Shown here: positions 45,274 to 54,764 of the stretch, one piece after another
How positions within the stretch are numbered: the first letter of the stretch is position 1
Layout: the number at the start of each line of letters is the position of its first letter
Assembly (NCBI GenBank): GCA_037968755.1
Contig: JBBKWB010000177.1
Location: 1-64,000 of the forward strand
Direction: 5' to 3'
DNA: 64,000 nt
Origin: Woeseia sp037968755
GTDB taxonomy: Bacteria; Pseudomonadota; Gammaproteobacteria; Steroidobacterales; Woeseiaceae
The notes under the pieces: model-generated
Seen by the model: the letters and a program-made list of their open reading frames with translations, nothing else
Told to the model about the DNA's origin: nothing
Database searches by the model: none
Program-made: the position numbers and the translations under genes

Positions 45274-45965
45274 CAGGTCGTTGGCATCCTTTGCTCCCGA
45301 TACTGGCTTGCCGCCAGCACAAGATCTGTAAACAAACGCCGCTGGCGCGAGGCGTACAACAAAAACTCGGGGTGCCATTGCACGCCGTAGAGATATCGAT
45401 GCTGTTGTTGTTCGACGGCCTGAACAATGCCGTCCAGATCGCGACCGCTTATTGTCAGTCCGTCACCAACACGGTCAATGCTCTGGTTGTGCAGGCTATT
45501 GATGCGAATGTCGTCAGCGCCGAGCAAGGTTTCCAGTTTCGAGTTTTCTGCAAGGCACAAGGTCTTTAACGGAAAAATGAAGCGGCGCTTTGAGGTCTTG
45601 AGCCGGTGCTTGCGCAAGTCCTGGAACAAGCTTCCGCCCATGCGTACGTTCAGCAATTGTGCGCCACGGCAAATGCCGAGCAATGGCGTGGTATCGCGCA
45701 ACGCACAGTCAATAATGGCGGCTTCGAACTGATCGCGTTCGGGATCATAGTTGCCAATGATTTCCGCTTCAGCTTTGTACAGCGCGGGTTCGACATCGTG
45801 GCCGCCCGAAATGATCACGCCGTCAAGCTCGGCAGTATCCACTTCGTCGCCGGGGCGCAGCTGGCGTGGCCGGCCGCCTGCCAGCCATACTCCAAGCTGA
45901 ATACATGCGCGCGGTCCGAAGGCACCGCGACGCGGGCCGGTAATGCCTATAAGTGGCCGGCTCAT
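45273..45965 (-). CDS. Class I glutamine amidotransferase-like C26 peptidase
   Basis: A 230-residue gamma-glutamyl-gamma-aminobutyrate hydrolase-like protein: nucleophile elbow LLGICRGAQLLN with catalytic Cys, VIISGGHDVEPALY near the N-terminus, and YGVQWHPEF with catalytic His and Glu. Relatives cleave gamma-glutamyl bonds. It overlaps the amidoligase gene as ATGA and the yqaA gene by one base. With an amidoligase next to it, it may trim or recycle a gamma-glutamyl-type product. It is smaller than PuuD-type enzymes (about 250 residues) but complete. Confidence 0.87.
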   Translation of the reverse strand: MSRPLIGITGPRRGAFGPRACIQLGVWLAGGRPRQLRPGDEVDTAELDGVIISGGHDVEPALYKAEAEIIGNYDPERDQFEAAIIDCALRDTTPLLGICRGAQLLNVRMGGSLFQDLRKHRLKTSKRRFIFPLKTLCLAENSKLETLLGADDIRINSLHNQSIDRVGDGLTISGRDLDGIVQAVEQQQHRYLYGVQWHPEFLLYASRQRRLFTDLVLAASQYREQRMPTT

Positions 45966-46990
45966 GCGGGCGCTGGCAGGTCGAGCTCCCTGGCAACCTC
46001 ATCGGCCCAGTTTTCCAACAGGTGGCCAACAGGCTCGTCGAGCCAGGCCGAGTACTTCCCACAAAGGTCGTCAAGGCGCGCCCGGTCGCAGGCCAGTTTT
46101 TCTACCTGCAGCCAATCTTGCCAGGCTAGGTGCACACCCCAGTCCGGACGATCAATCTCGCAGTTCGGCAGGCGATAATGCAGCGTGGGGCGCGGCTTGA
46201 CGCGCGGGTCGTCCACCACTGCACGCAGCCGTGCTTTGTCGAGGTGCAGGAACAGCGGCAGCATGTCCAGCGCCCGGTTGCGGCTCGGGCTGTCGGCAAG
46301 GTAATCGTCAATCAGTGCGGCCTGCTCCGGCTGGTAATTCGGGTCGACGACTTTGCGAACGTATTTGTCGGGAAATGCGGCGCTGAAGCCCGTTAACCTG
46401 CGGGTCAGATCGACATCGGTGCGCAACGCGAGCCAGTCGTAAAGGCAGAAAAAGGCTTTCAGGTACGCGGCAACGGTCTTCGTCTCAAGACTTGGTAATT
46501 CCGGATTGAACTGCATGCCAAAGGCATAGGTCAGACCAGCACCGGATCCCTTCGCTCCGGCAGCGCGCAGTCGCGCGATCAATGCCTGAATGTCATGAAG
46601 TCGTGCCATGGGTAACGGCGGACTGACGACCTCGACCGGCACAATTGCTTCTGCGCCTTTGCGCAACACGCCTTCGGCAACGTCGTTGAGCATGCCCAGC
46701 AATTCATCGTTCGCCGAATCTTCGCGGCCCAGTTCCTTCAGGTAGGCGTAGTCGAGTTCAATGCCCCAGTCACCTGCCAGGTCGCCACTGACCTTGTGTT
46801 CGTAGGGCGTTTCGATGCTTATTTTGCCATCGAAATAGTCAGCGACAACGCGACTGACGTCAGCGACGGCAAGACCAATCATCTCCAGTTCAACGCCGAT
46901 GCGTCGCGGTTGCCCGTCGACGGTATTTGTCACAGGCGGCATTGGCGCAGTCCAATGCTCGAAATCCGGATTTTCGCGATCGCTGCTCAT
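45962..46990 (-). CDS. Amidoligase family protein (glutamine-synthetase-like fold)
   Basis: A 342-residue protein of the Amidoligase_2 type: RRIGVELEMIGL (metal-binding Glu pair in the first strand), EVVSPPLPMARL, GMQFNPELPS (His replaced by Gln before the Asn), and FAAFPDKYVRKVVDP-like segment, here FSAAFPDKYVRKVVDPNYQP. The family is predicted to form amide or isopeptide bonds using ATP. The ATG at 46990 is the family start; upstream codons lack similarity. It is the first gene of an overlapping trio with a C26 amidotransferase and YqaA. Substrate unknown. Confidence 0.82.
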   Translation of the reverse strand: MSSDRENPDFEHWTAPMPPVTNTVDGQPRRIGVELEMIGLAVADVSRVVADYFDGKISIETPYEHKVSGDLAGDWGIELDYAYLKELGREDSANDELLGMLNDVAEGVLRKGAEAIVPVEVVSPPLPMARLHDIQALIARLRAAGAKGSGAGLTYAFGMQFNPELPSLETKTVAAYLKAFFCLYDWLALRTDVDLTRRLTGFSAAFPDKYVRKVVDPNYQPEQAALIDDYLADSPSRNRALDMLPLFLHLDKARLRAVVDDPRVKPRPTLHYRLPNCEIDRPDWGVHLAWQDWLQVEKLACDRARLDDLCGKYSAWLDEPVGHLLENWADEVARELDLPAPA

Positions 46991-47118
46991 TGTGACCGAC
47001 ACTAGCAGATGGCCAGTTGCGCCGCGACTCAGCGCGCTTTGCAACGAACAAGGTCCACGGCATGCCGGTTGTTGTTACTATCCAGTCTCCCGAAGCCAAG
47101 ATGCGATAGACGCGACCT

Positions 47119-48219
47119 ATGAGCAGCACCACTAGCAGCACCAGGCGAATGAACAGTGTGAGCCGCTGGTTCCGGCAACAGCTGGATAACCCGCAGGTTG
47201 TCACGCTGACGCTTGCGTTGCTGAGCCTCGGCTTCGCTATATACCTGTTTGGCAACATGCTGGCGCCAGTGCTTGCCGCCATCGTTATTGCTTACCTGCT
47301 GCAAGGACTGGTCGCACGACTGTTGTCATTCGGCCTGCCGCACATCGCGAGTGTGTTGCTGGTATTCATTACTTTCATCGCGTTCGTGGCATTGATGCTG
47401 TTTGGCTTGCTGCCGCCACTTATACGCCAGCTGACACGCCTCGTCGGCCAGGTGCCGCAGATTCTTGAGCGTGCGCAGACCTTGCTCATGCAATTACCAA
47501 AGCAATATCCGAATTTTCTCTCCGAAGCGCAGATCCAGGAATTCATCGCCGGGCTGGGTTCGGAGTTCATTCGCCTGGGACAGCCGGTACTGTCGTATTC
47601 CATGACGTCGCTGGTCGCACTTTTGACCGTTATTGTTTACGTGGTGCTTGTACCGTTGCTGGTGTTCTTCATGATTCGCGACAAGAGTCGCATACTGAAC
47701 TGGCTTGCCGAGTTTCTGCCAAGCGAGCGACAGCTTGCGGGTACTGTCTGGCAAGAAGTGGACGCGCAGATTGGCAATTACGTGCGCGGTAAATTCTGGG
47801 AGATCATGTTGGTCGGAGTAGTAACCTTCGCCGTGTTCTCGCTGCTTGGGTTGCAATTCGCGCTGTTGCTGGGTGTATTAACCGGGCTCTCTGTGCTCAT
47901 ACCCTATGTCGGTGCTGCTGCGGTTACAGTGCCGGTAGCGCTTGTGGCACTGGCGCAGTGGGGTCCAACTGCCGATTTCTATTACGCGCTGCTGGCCTAC
48001 GGCATCATCCAGGCATTGGATGGCAACTTGCTGGCGCCATTATTGTTTAGCGAAGTTGTTAACCTGCACCCGGTCGCAATCATCGTTGCCATCCTGTTCT
48101 TCGGTGGCATCTGGGGTTTTTGGGGTGTGTTCTTTGCTATCCCGCTGGCGACGCTAATCCAGGCTGTACTCGGTGCGTGGCCGGATGCACCGCCCGCAAC
48201 CCTGGACGATGTTAGTTAA
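47119..48219 (+). CDS. AI-2E/PerM-family permease
   Basis: A 366-residue membrane protein with about eight helices, the family GLLPPLIRQLTRLVGQVPQI segment in the soluble region, and the C-terminal LNGxLLAPLLFSEVVNLHPV-type block, here LDGNLLAPLLFSEVVNLHPV. The family is named for TqsA (autoinducer-2 export), but most members, including PerM, have uncertain substrates. It is divergent from the amidoligase operon. Confidence 0.9.
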   Translation: MSSTTSSTRRMNSVSRWFRQQLDNPQVVTLTLALLSLGFAIYLFGNMLAPVLAAIVIAYLLQGLVARLLSFGLPHIASVLLVFITFIAFVALMLFGLLPPLIRQLTRLVGQVPQILERAQTLLMQLPKQYPNFLSEAQIQEFIAGLGSEFIRLGQPVLSYSMTSLVALLTVIVYVVLVPLLVFFMIRDKSRILNWLAEFLPSERQLAGTVWQEVDAQIGNYVRGKFWEIMLVGVVTFAVFSLLGLQFALLLGVLTGLSVLIPYVGAAAVTVPVALVALAQWGPTADFYYALLAYGIIQALDGNLLAPLLFSEVVNLHPVAIIVAILFFGGIWGFWGVFFAIPLATLIQAVLGAWPDAPPATLDDVS

Positions 48220-48233
48220 GCAATACGCCTGAC

Positions 48234-49418
48234 TCAAACAGCCAGCCCGGCGGCGTGCCCTGAAGCCCATGCCCACTGGAAGTTAAAACCGCCCAGGTGG
48301 CCGGTAACATCGACAACTTCGCCGATGCAAAACAGGCCCGGCTGGCTGCGTGCCTCCATGGTCTTTGACGACAGCTCGGTCGTGGCGACGCCACCAAGAG
48401 TCACTTCTGCGGTGCGGTAACCCTCGGTTGCCGCGGGCTTCAGTTGCCAGTCGTGCAGTGCTCCGGCGATGTCGGTCAGGGCACGGTTGCTGAGTTCACC
48501 GACAGGCTTATCCGCATCAGCAGGCCACAGCAAATTCTGCAATTCCAGTACCAACGCTCGCGGCAGGACCTCGCCGAGTACTGTGCGTAACAATGATCGT
48601 GGTTGTGCTGCCTTGGCGGCCAGCAAGAGACTCTCGGCATCGCTGCTTGGCAACAGGTCGCAGCTCAGTGTCGCGCCTGGCTCCCAGAAACTGGAGATTT
48701 GCAGCGCGGCGGGGCCGCTAAGGCCGCGATGGGTGAAAAGGATGCTTTCGGAGAACGACGTGCCGGGGACACCCAGTTTTGCGGCCGTGCTTACACCTGA
48801 TATCCGCCCAAGGCGTTCCTGCATCGGGCCGGTAAACGTGAAGGGTACGAGCCCTGCACGTGTCGGGATGACCTGTAACGCGAATTGTTCTGCGAGGCGG
48901 AAACCGAAATCCGACGCCCCCATCTTCGGGATCGACAGGCCGCCGGTGGCTATGACCAGCGCCGCTGCTGAGAACTCACCCAGGTTCGTATGCACGGTGT
49001 AGGCGCCTGTAGCCGCGACCTCATCGATAGCGCAATGCGTGCGAATCTCGACGCCGGCCTGTGCACATTCGGTGAGCAGCATTGCGACGATCTGTTTTGA
49101 TGATTCGTCGCAGAATAGTTGTCCCAGGGTTTTCTCGTGCCAGGCAATACTGTGCTTGTCCACCAGCGAAATAAAATCCCATTGCGTATAACGACTCAAC
49201 GCCGAAATGCAGAAATTGGGATTCGCAGACAGGAAATTATCCGGCTCGCAATACAGGTTCGTGAAATTGCAGCGCCCGCCGCCGGACATAAGGATCTTCT
49301 TACCAACCCTGTTAGAACCTTCCAGAACCAGAACGCGGCGACCACGCTGACCGGCCGTGATCGCACACATCAGCCCGGCCGCGCCGCCGCCCAATACTAT
49401 TACGTCAAACTGATTCAT
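48234..49418 (-). CDS. YhiN/HI0933-family flavoprotein
   Basis: A 394-residue FAD protein: dinucleotide loop DVIVLGGGAAGLMCAITAGQ, second block KKILMSGGGRCNFTN, PTRAGLVPF, and the C-terminal GEVVDVTGHLGGFNFQWAWA segment with SGHAAG. These are the hallmarks of the HI0933/YhiN family of unknown reaction. Length is normal. The gene converges on the PerM-family gene with 14 bases between stops. Confidence 0.92.
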   Translation of the reverse strand: MNQFDVIVLGGGAAGLMCAITAGQRGRRVLVLEGSNRVGKKILMSGGGRCNFTNLYCEPDNFLSANPNFCISALSRYTQWDFISLVDKHSIAWHEKTLGQLFCDESSKQIVAMLLTECAQAGVEIRTHCAIDEVAATGAYTVHTNLGEFSAAALVIATGGLSIPKMGASDFGFRLAEQFALQVIPTRAGLVPFTFTGPMQERLGRISGVSTAAKLGVPGTSFSESILFTHRGLSGPAALQISSFWEPGATLSCDLLPSSDAESLLLAAKAAQPRSLLRTVLGEVLPRALVLELQNLLWPADADKPVGELSNRALTDIAGALHDWQLKPAATEGYRTAEVTLGGVATTELSSKTMEARSQPGLFCIGEVVDVTGHLGGFNFQWAWASGHAAGLAV

Positions 49419-49468
49419 ACGCTGGCAAGCGTTCGCGTTGGCATTGCGACCTGGTGTACTGAATACAA

Positions 49469-50461
49469 CTAGAAAGTCGCAGTCGGATTGACGGGCGAGC
49501 CCGTCGCGCCATCAACCGGCAACGGCGCAAACTGCAGCATGAATGTCAGTCGATCCAGCCTATTTGCCTCTAGGCTAAGCGCTTCCAGATCAAGCGCGTC
49601 GAGTATCGGCATGCCCATAGCAACGATGGCCAATGAGTGAAATGGAAATGCGGAATCCTCCACTGCGGAGGGCAATGCGTCGAGGGTGGCATCAGAACCT
49701 ACAATTGCCACGTCGCGAGCCTTGAGGAAAGTCGCCACGTCAGGATGCACGCCAGCAATACCCTGCATTGGGTCCCACGGTCCCAAGGCATCGCGCCGTG
49801 CCCAGTGGCCGGTATAGAACAGCACGGCATCACCGGCGCGAATACGTATTTCGTTTTCGTCTTCCCAGCGTTGGACAAGCTGCGCATCGATAATGTCGTT
49901 GTTGTCCAGCCACTTTTTTCCTAACAACGCCGGGATATTTACAAGGACACCGCGCGTCAGCACGCCATGCTTCATGTTCAGAACGGAGTTGACTGCGGCG
50001 CCTTGCGGGCTCACCTGCTCTTGCGAGTAGCCGTTATACATTTTGCCGTCATAGAAAATATGCGCAAGCGCATCAATGTGGCTATGGGCAAAGCCGTGGT
50101 GGCTGACAGCAATTCTGTCTGCGCCAAAGCCTGAAACGTAGGGCGCGCCATCGGCCACTTTCGTACCAACACCGAGCATCGTGTGGCTGTACGGCGAGTT
50201 GTTGTCGACTGCCGCTGATTTTTCAGCGGTGCGGGCCAGCGACACAGAGACGCCGGCACGAACTTCGGCCGCGGCTGCGCGCCTTACTGCGGGAGTGATC
50301 AGGTTGAGTGTGCCGAGTTGGTCGGTGTCGCCCCAGCGTTTCCAGTTAGAAACAGACTGCATTAACTGCCGAAACTCGTCGGCCGTAATCTGCCGGGGCG
50401 TGCTGGCTGATGCGTTCGTAAGGCAAGTAAGCAGGATCAGCGCAATCCAGGTTTGTTTCAT
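49469..50461 (-). CDS. Exported cyclase-family (kynurenine-formamidase-like) hydrolase
   Basis: A 330-residue protein with a signal peptide (TWIALILLTCLTNASA). The metal-binding motif HSHIDALAH of the cyclase fold follows, with TGHWARRD and IVGSDATLDALPS segments. Relatives hydrolyse amides or lactones, for example kynurenine formamidase, but an exported, longer form such as this has no assigned substrate. GGAG lies 6 bases before the ATG at 50461; the frame continues upstream into a decayed gene but those codons are not part of this protein. Confidence 0.82.
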   Translation of the reverse strand: MKQTWIALILLTCLTNASASTPRQITADEFRQLMQSVSNWKRWGDTDQLGTLNLITPAVRRAAAAEVRAGVSVSLARTAEKSAAVDNNSPYSHTMLGVGTKVADGAPYVSGFGADRIAVSHHGFAHSHIDALAHIFYDGKMYNGYSQEQVSPQGAAVNSVLNMKHGVLTRGVLVNIPALLGKKWLDNNDIIDAQLVQRWEDENEIRIRAGDAVLFYTGHWARRDALGPWDPMQGIAGVHPDVATFLKARDVAIVGSDATLDALPSAVEDSAFPFHSLAIVAMGMPILDALDLEALSLEANRLDRLTFMLQFAPLPVDGATGSPVNPTATF

Positions 50462-50619
50462 CGCGGTCTCCACAGGGTGCTGGTGGCGGGCATTCCGTGG
50501 GAGTCTACCAGTTGAAAGGCTGGCGATTGGCCTGCGTGCGGGTGACGTTTTCAGTCCAGGTTCGCGAATCTCGCTGCGAGGCGCGAGCCGGCAAGCTCGC
50601 TGCACTCCATTGCGACTCG

Positions 50620-51254
50620 CAGCTCGTCGATGGTTGCCATCGGCAAGGCGTTCCATATCCGCAATCGCGTCGTCCAGCTCGACGGCACCGAATACGGCGC
50701 ACGCACCCTTGTTGCGATGAGCGAGCTCGCAGCAACTTTCATGATCGAGCGACTCGATTACCATCGCCAGTTCGCAGCAGGATCTGCGCTAGTCCTTAAG
50801 GAATAACTCAACTAGTGTCTCGCAGAGCTCAGCGTTTTCGCCAGAAAGCATGCGAAGCCGTTTATTCGCAATAGTTGCTGTATCGTCCAATCAAGTAACC
50901 GGGTTCTTGCTGCGCGGCGCAAGCGCCGCATTGCTCTCGAAGTTGATGCAAAATATTGTACCGTGCAATGTCATCGCAATGCCTGGCGGCGGTACGCCAG
51001 TTGCGGAGTCATCTCGTGAACTGCATCGACAATGGCGCGTTCATGCTGTGTCGCGACTGTCGTATTGTTTATCGTCATCTTCTGCAACGAGAATCAAACG
51101 ACCGTCCGCACGTGCCTGTGCGACACTGGGCGCTATCAACTGGCCACGAAACAGGTCATCCGACGAATGGTTGCTGCTCCCTCAGCCGCGTGGCTGCCAG
51201 GCTTGGCCCGGACCGATCCAAACAACATGTCTTTCGGCCTGACAGAGCTCATTT
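50620..51254 (-). pseudogene. Degraded hybrid histidine kinase (receiver linker and Hpt remnants)
   Basis: Minus-strand fragments in shifting frames resemble a BarA-like hybrid kinase. From about 51250 one frame reads ERHVVWIGPGQAWQPRG, stop, then DDLFRGQLIAPSVAQARADG and RLILVAEDDD, stop at 51043. The (APSV..A.A.GRLILVAED) segment is the usual linker into a receiver domain. Further on, LRMLSGENAELCETLVELFL ends at a stop near 50802. Another frame then resumes with ELAHRNKGACAVFGAVELDD, AIADMERLA, an Hpt-like segment with the phosphorylatable His. Kinase, ATPase and most receiver sequence are gone. Confidence 0.65.
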
Positions 51255-51686
51255 CCCTGTCTCGGCCGCTATAGCGCCGACGGTGTCAACCGCCAGAAAC
51301 ACATCGCTGCTTTTCTCAAAGAACTGTTCGGCGCCTGCGGCGAGGCAGCGCTTGCGGACTTCAGGGTCGCTCCAGGTTGTGAGGATAAACACACGCGGCA
51401 TCTTCGCGAGTTGTTTTAGCTTCTGCAGTACGTCGAGACCGGAGCCGTCCGGAAGGCACAAATCGAGCACCAGGACATCCGGCAGATTCTCGTCGACCGA
51501 TGCCAGTGTGGTGGCACAGTCAACAGACTCAATGACCTTGCTGACGCCGTTGAGCGCTGACAACATTCCAACCAGGCGTCGGCGAAGTATCGCCGCATCA
51601 TCCGCAACAAGAATTTTCAATTGCCCATACCCGTCAGTACTCCCAGTGTGGAGTGCAGGGTAGGCAACAGGGGGCCGGAAAGGCAT
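51249..51686 (-). CDS. Stand-alone receiver-domain response regulator
   Basis: A 145-residue protein consisting of one receiver domain: acidic pair in KILVADDAAIL, phosphoacceptor D75 in VLVLDLCLPDG, Thr in FILTTWSDP and Lys in FFEKSSD. There is no output domain. The start is uncertain: ATG at 51686 adds 22 residues before the domain, while a TTG at 51620 would begin right at it. Its 3' end overlaps the remains of the hybrid kinase by a few bases, and it may have lost its cognate kinase. Confidence 0.75.
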   Translation of the reverse strand: MPFRPPVAYPALHTGSTDGYGQLKILVADDAAILRRRLVGMLSALNGVSKVIESVDCATTLASVDENLPDVLVLDLCLPDGSGLDVLQKLKQLAKMPRVFILTTWSDPEVRKRCLAAGAEQFFEKSSDVFLAVDTVGAIAAETGK

Positions 51687-51767
51687 CGGGCAATGACTGA
51701 TTTGCGCTTCACGATTACAGTGAAGCGCGTGTCACAAAATCTGTGACACGCGTCGTAAACGGCGGCC

Positions 51768-52400
51768 CTAGTCGAGCAGTTTGTGCTCCAGGGCGAAGCG
51801 TGTCACGTCGACATCTGAGCGTAGCCCCAGTTTCTGGAGTATCCGGCGACGGTAGGTGGCAATCGTATTGACGCTCAGGTTCAGGTCTTCAGACATTTCG
51901 CGGGTATTGCTGCCGGACGCGATCATGCGCAGCACCTGGAATTCCCTGTTGGATAACTGGCTATGCGGCTCAGCGCCATCAGGCTTGCTCAGCTCAGCCG
52001 CAAGGTGGTCAGCCGCGGCGGGGCTGACGTATTTATTACCCGCTGCCACCCTGCGCACCGCTTCGACTATTTCCTCGGCCGCGCTTTCCTTGGATACAAA
52101 TCCTGCCGCGCCCGCCCGCAACATGCGGACAGCAAAGTTTCGCTCGGGCAACATGCTCAGCATCAGAACCGGTAGTTCGGGCTTAAGTTCGAGTATTCGC
52201 TGCAGCGCATCTATACCGCTCTGCCCCGGCATGTTGACATCGAGAATGACAACGTCGAGATCGTTGTTCCGCACCCAATCAATCGCCTGATTCGCATCCT
52301 CGGCTGCAGCCACAACGTCGAAATCGGCTTCGCGACTGAATACCTTGGACAGTCCCTCGCGGATCAGGGCGTGATCATCCGCGATCAGTATCCGAATCAT
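51768..52400 (-). CDS. NarL/FixJ-family response regulator
   Basis: A 210-residue protein: receiver domain with D54 (VVILDVNMPGQSG), and a C-terminal LuxR-type helix-turn-helix (LSNREFQVLRMIASGSNTRE, then MSEDLNLSVNTIATYRRRIL). Its ATG overlaps the stop of the histidine kinase gene as ATGA (52397-52400), so they form a cognate pair. The 81 bases to the next gene contain no clear terminator. Targets are unknown. Confidence 0.93.
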   Translation of the reverse strand: MIRILIADDHALIREGLSKVFSREADFDVVAAAEDANQAIDWVRNNDLDVVILDVNMPGQSGIDALQRILELKPELPVLMLSMLPERNFAVRMLRAGAAGFVSKESAAEEIVEAVRRVAAGNKYVSPAAADHLAAELSKPDGAEPHSQLSNREFQVLRMIASGSNTREMSEDLNLSVNTIATYRRRILQKLGLRSDVDVTRFALEHKLLD

Positions 52401-54565
52401 CGGCTGCTCTCTTTTTTACGATCTCCCGACGAAAGCGGTAAACGGACAATCACTGAAGTGCCACGATCACTGTTCGCGCGGATAGTAAACGTTCCTGCCA
52501 CCATTACAGCACGCTCACGCATGCCAAGAACGCCCAGCGAATGGCTGCTTTCGAGGCCCGCAGGATCAATGCCGATGCCGTCGTCGCTGACATTTAGCTC
52601 AACCTGTGTTGCGGTCTGATTGAGTTTGATTTCGATATTCTCCGCCTTGGCGTGTCGAGCCACGTTGGTCATCGCTTCCTGGGTAATGCGGAACAACGTC
52701 GTTCGAATCGCCGGCGACAATTCTGATTGCTTCATCTTGGCCAGGACTGCACATTGAATACTCGTTCGTTGTTGGAACTCCTCGGCGTGCCATTCCAGCG
52801 CAGCTACCAGACCGACTGCGTCCAGAATTTCGGGGCGGAGTTGCTGAGCGATATGTCGCACAGAGGCGATGGTGGAATCCACCAGTTCCACCATAGATTT
52901 CAGAGCGGCGCTAATCTGCGTTTTCTGCGAATCGATTTCCTGGTCGCCGGAAATATCGCGATCCAATAACGTGAGATCGATTTTCAATACCGTGAGCATT
53001 TGACCGAGCTCGTCGTGGATTTCGCGTGAGATATTGATGCGTTCTTCCTCGCGAATTCGCTCCAGGCGCATGGACAGCGCGCGCAACTGGGTTTCTGATC
53101 GGCGCACCCGGTCGAGCGTAGTGTGCAACTCAGTTACATCAAGGCAGGCACCAGAGACGCTCTCGGTTTGTCCGTCTGCTGCAGGAATGCCATCAAAAAA
53201 CGACAACGTCAGCCGTTTTTCACCATCAGGTCTGGTGATTTCACAGCGTAGATTTCTGGGCGCGCCGTCTTTTGCTACCGCACGAATAGTGATGCTAGCT
53301 TCCTCACGATCCGGAGCGGCGATGATTCGTAACAAATCCTCGATTCCCCGGTGTTCAGACAAACTCTCGATTCCTGCAATCTTCTGCAGGCCCTCGGAAA
53401 CCGTAATCTCGCCGGTACGCGTATTCCAGTTCCAACTGCCCATGCCTGCCATTTGTTCAGCACGGCGTTGCATCCTGTCGCGTAGTTGTAACTCGTGCTC
53501 ACTGCTGCGGATGGTCTCATAGGCCTCGCGAAGATCGGCAGTACGTTCTTCGATACGACTTTCAAGCGTCGAATTGAGGTTTACTATCTTGGTTCTGGCC
53601 TGGTGTTCTACGGTGATATTGCGGTGGGCGATGACAGCATGGATATCTGACCCCGAACCGAATGCCGACAGCTCCACGCTAAACCAGCGTTGTTCGGACG
53701 GCGCATGGCAGGGATACTCCAGCGCGAATGTATGTTGATGGTCACCAGCCAGGATAGTATTCAGCGCAGTGAGAACTTCAGTGGCTTCTTGCGCCCCGGA
53801 TTTCGCTGCGCGCTGGCAAACGGCGACGTAATTCGCGCCTATGCCGGTTGTCCCGATCAATTCGTTCGGACAGTTATCACGTGCGAACTTACTCCAGGCT
53901 CGATTCACATGTACGATATTTCCTGAACTTTCGAGGATTGCTACATTGTCAGCCAGCGCATCCAGCGTCGCGCGCATGAAAGTCTCGGATAAACGTTGCG
54001 CCGTCTCCGCGAGCAGGCGCTGCTGCTGTTCTCGAACCAGCGCCTGCCTGGCATCCTCAACCTCAACAAGTTTGCGTCGCAACTCAAATTGCACAATGAT
54101 CTGGCGCGCGAGCACCTCCAGCATCTGCCGCTGCAATTGAGTGAGCTTGCGAGGTTTCTGGTCAATTACGCATAACGTTCCTAGGCGGTGGCCATCCGGA
54201 GTAATCAACGGTGCGCCGGCATAGAAGCGTAATTTGTCCGGACCGGTGACCAGCGGGTTATCGCGAAAGCGCTCATCGGCACGCGCATCCGGGATCTCCA
54301 TTATGCCGTCCTGCTCGATGGCAACGGCACAAAAGGCGATATCTCTTTCTGTCTCTGGCAGGTCAAAGCCAACCCGACTCTTGAACCACTGACGTTCGGC
54401 ATCGATAAGGGAGATTAGTGCGGTCGGGGTTTCACAAAGGCTCGCCGCAAGCTGCGTTATATCGTCGTAGCTGTCTTCTGGAGGCGTAGCAAGCACGCGG
54501 TAGCGATTCAACGCCTGTAGCCGCTCTCTTTCGTAGCGCAGCGCAAGTTCTGGATCACCCGACAT
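52397..54565 (-). CDS. GAF-PAS-PAS histidine kinase (HisKA_3 type)
   Basis: A 722-residue kinase without obvious membrane helices. An N-terminal GAF domain (about 20-165; ALISLIDAERQWFKSRVGFD, REAGAPL-like YAGAPLITPDGHRLGTLCVI) precedes two PAS-like domains (about 200-320 and 370-490) separated by a coiled coil. Then come a HisKA_3 dimerisation domain with H517 in REIHDELGQMLTVLKIDL and an HATPase domain (ITQEAMTNVARHAKA, DDGIGID, GVLGMRERA). This is the NarX/DegS-type architecture paired with LuxR-type regulators, here overlapping by 4 bases. The ATG at 54565 has GGGAG upstream and is preferred to 54589. The signal is probably cytoplasmic. Confidence 0.93.
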   Translation of the reverse strand: MSGDPELALRYERERLQALNRYRVLATPPEDSYDDITQLAASLCETPTALISLIDAERQWFKSRVGFDLPETERDIAFCAVAIEQDGIMEIPDARADERFRDNPLVTGPDKLRFYAGAPLITPDGHRLGTLCVIDQKPRKLTQLQRQMLEVLARQIIVQFELRRKLVEVEDARQALVREQQQRLLAETAQRLSETFMRATLDALADNVAILESSGNIVHVNRAWSKFARDNCPNELIGTTGIGANYVAVCQRAAKSGAQEATEVLTALNTILAGDHQHTFALEYPCHAPSEQRWFSVELSAFGSGSDIHAVIAHRNITVEHQARTKIVNLNSTLESRIEERTADLREAYETIRSSEHELQLRDRMQRRAEQMAGMGSWNWNTRTGEITVSEGLQKIAGIESLSEHRGIEDLLRIIAAPDREEASITIRAVAKDGAPRNLRCEITRPDGEKRLTLSFFDGIPAADGQTESVSGACLDVTELHTTLDRVRRSETQLRALSMRLERIREEERINISREIHDELGQMLTVLKIDLTLLDRDISGDQEIDSQKTQISAALKSMVELVDSTIASVRHIAQQLRPEILDAVGLVAALEWHAEEFQQRTSIQCAVLAKMKQSELSPAIRTTLFRITQEAMTNVARHAKAENIEIKLNQTATQVELNVSDDGIGIDPAGLESSHSLGVLGMRERAVMVAGTFTIRANSDRGTSVIVRLPLSSGDRKKESSR

Positions 54566-54764
54566 TACGACTCCCGGCTGAATTGCCAATGTGCTGCTAC
54601 GAAGCGGTCATTGGTACGCAAGCATCTATCCTAGAACAAATTTCTGCCAGTAGTAATCTTTGCCAAAGGCACTCATGGCGTTGAATTCGCTATAGGCGGC
54701 AATGACTAGCTTGATAGGGGAGGCTAAGATCAGCAGAGAAACTCAATTTGAATGAGAACTGTGA

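Noticed and set aside
50956..51663. Plus-strand frame of 235 codons across the degraded kinase region
   Set aside because: It is antisense to the receiver gene and to kinase remnants, and rich in Ser, Arg and Cys as expected of a shadow frame.
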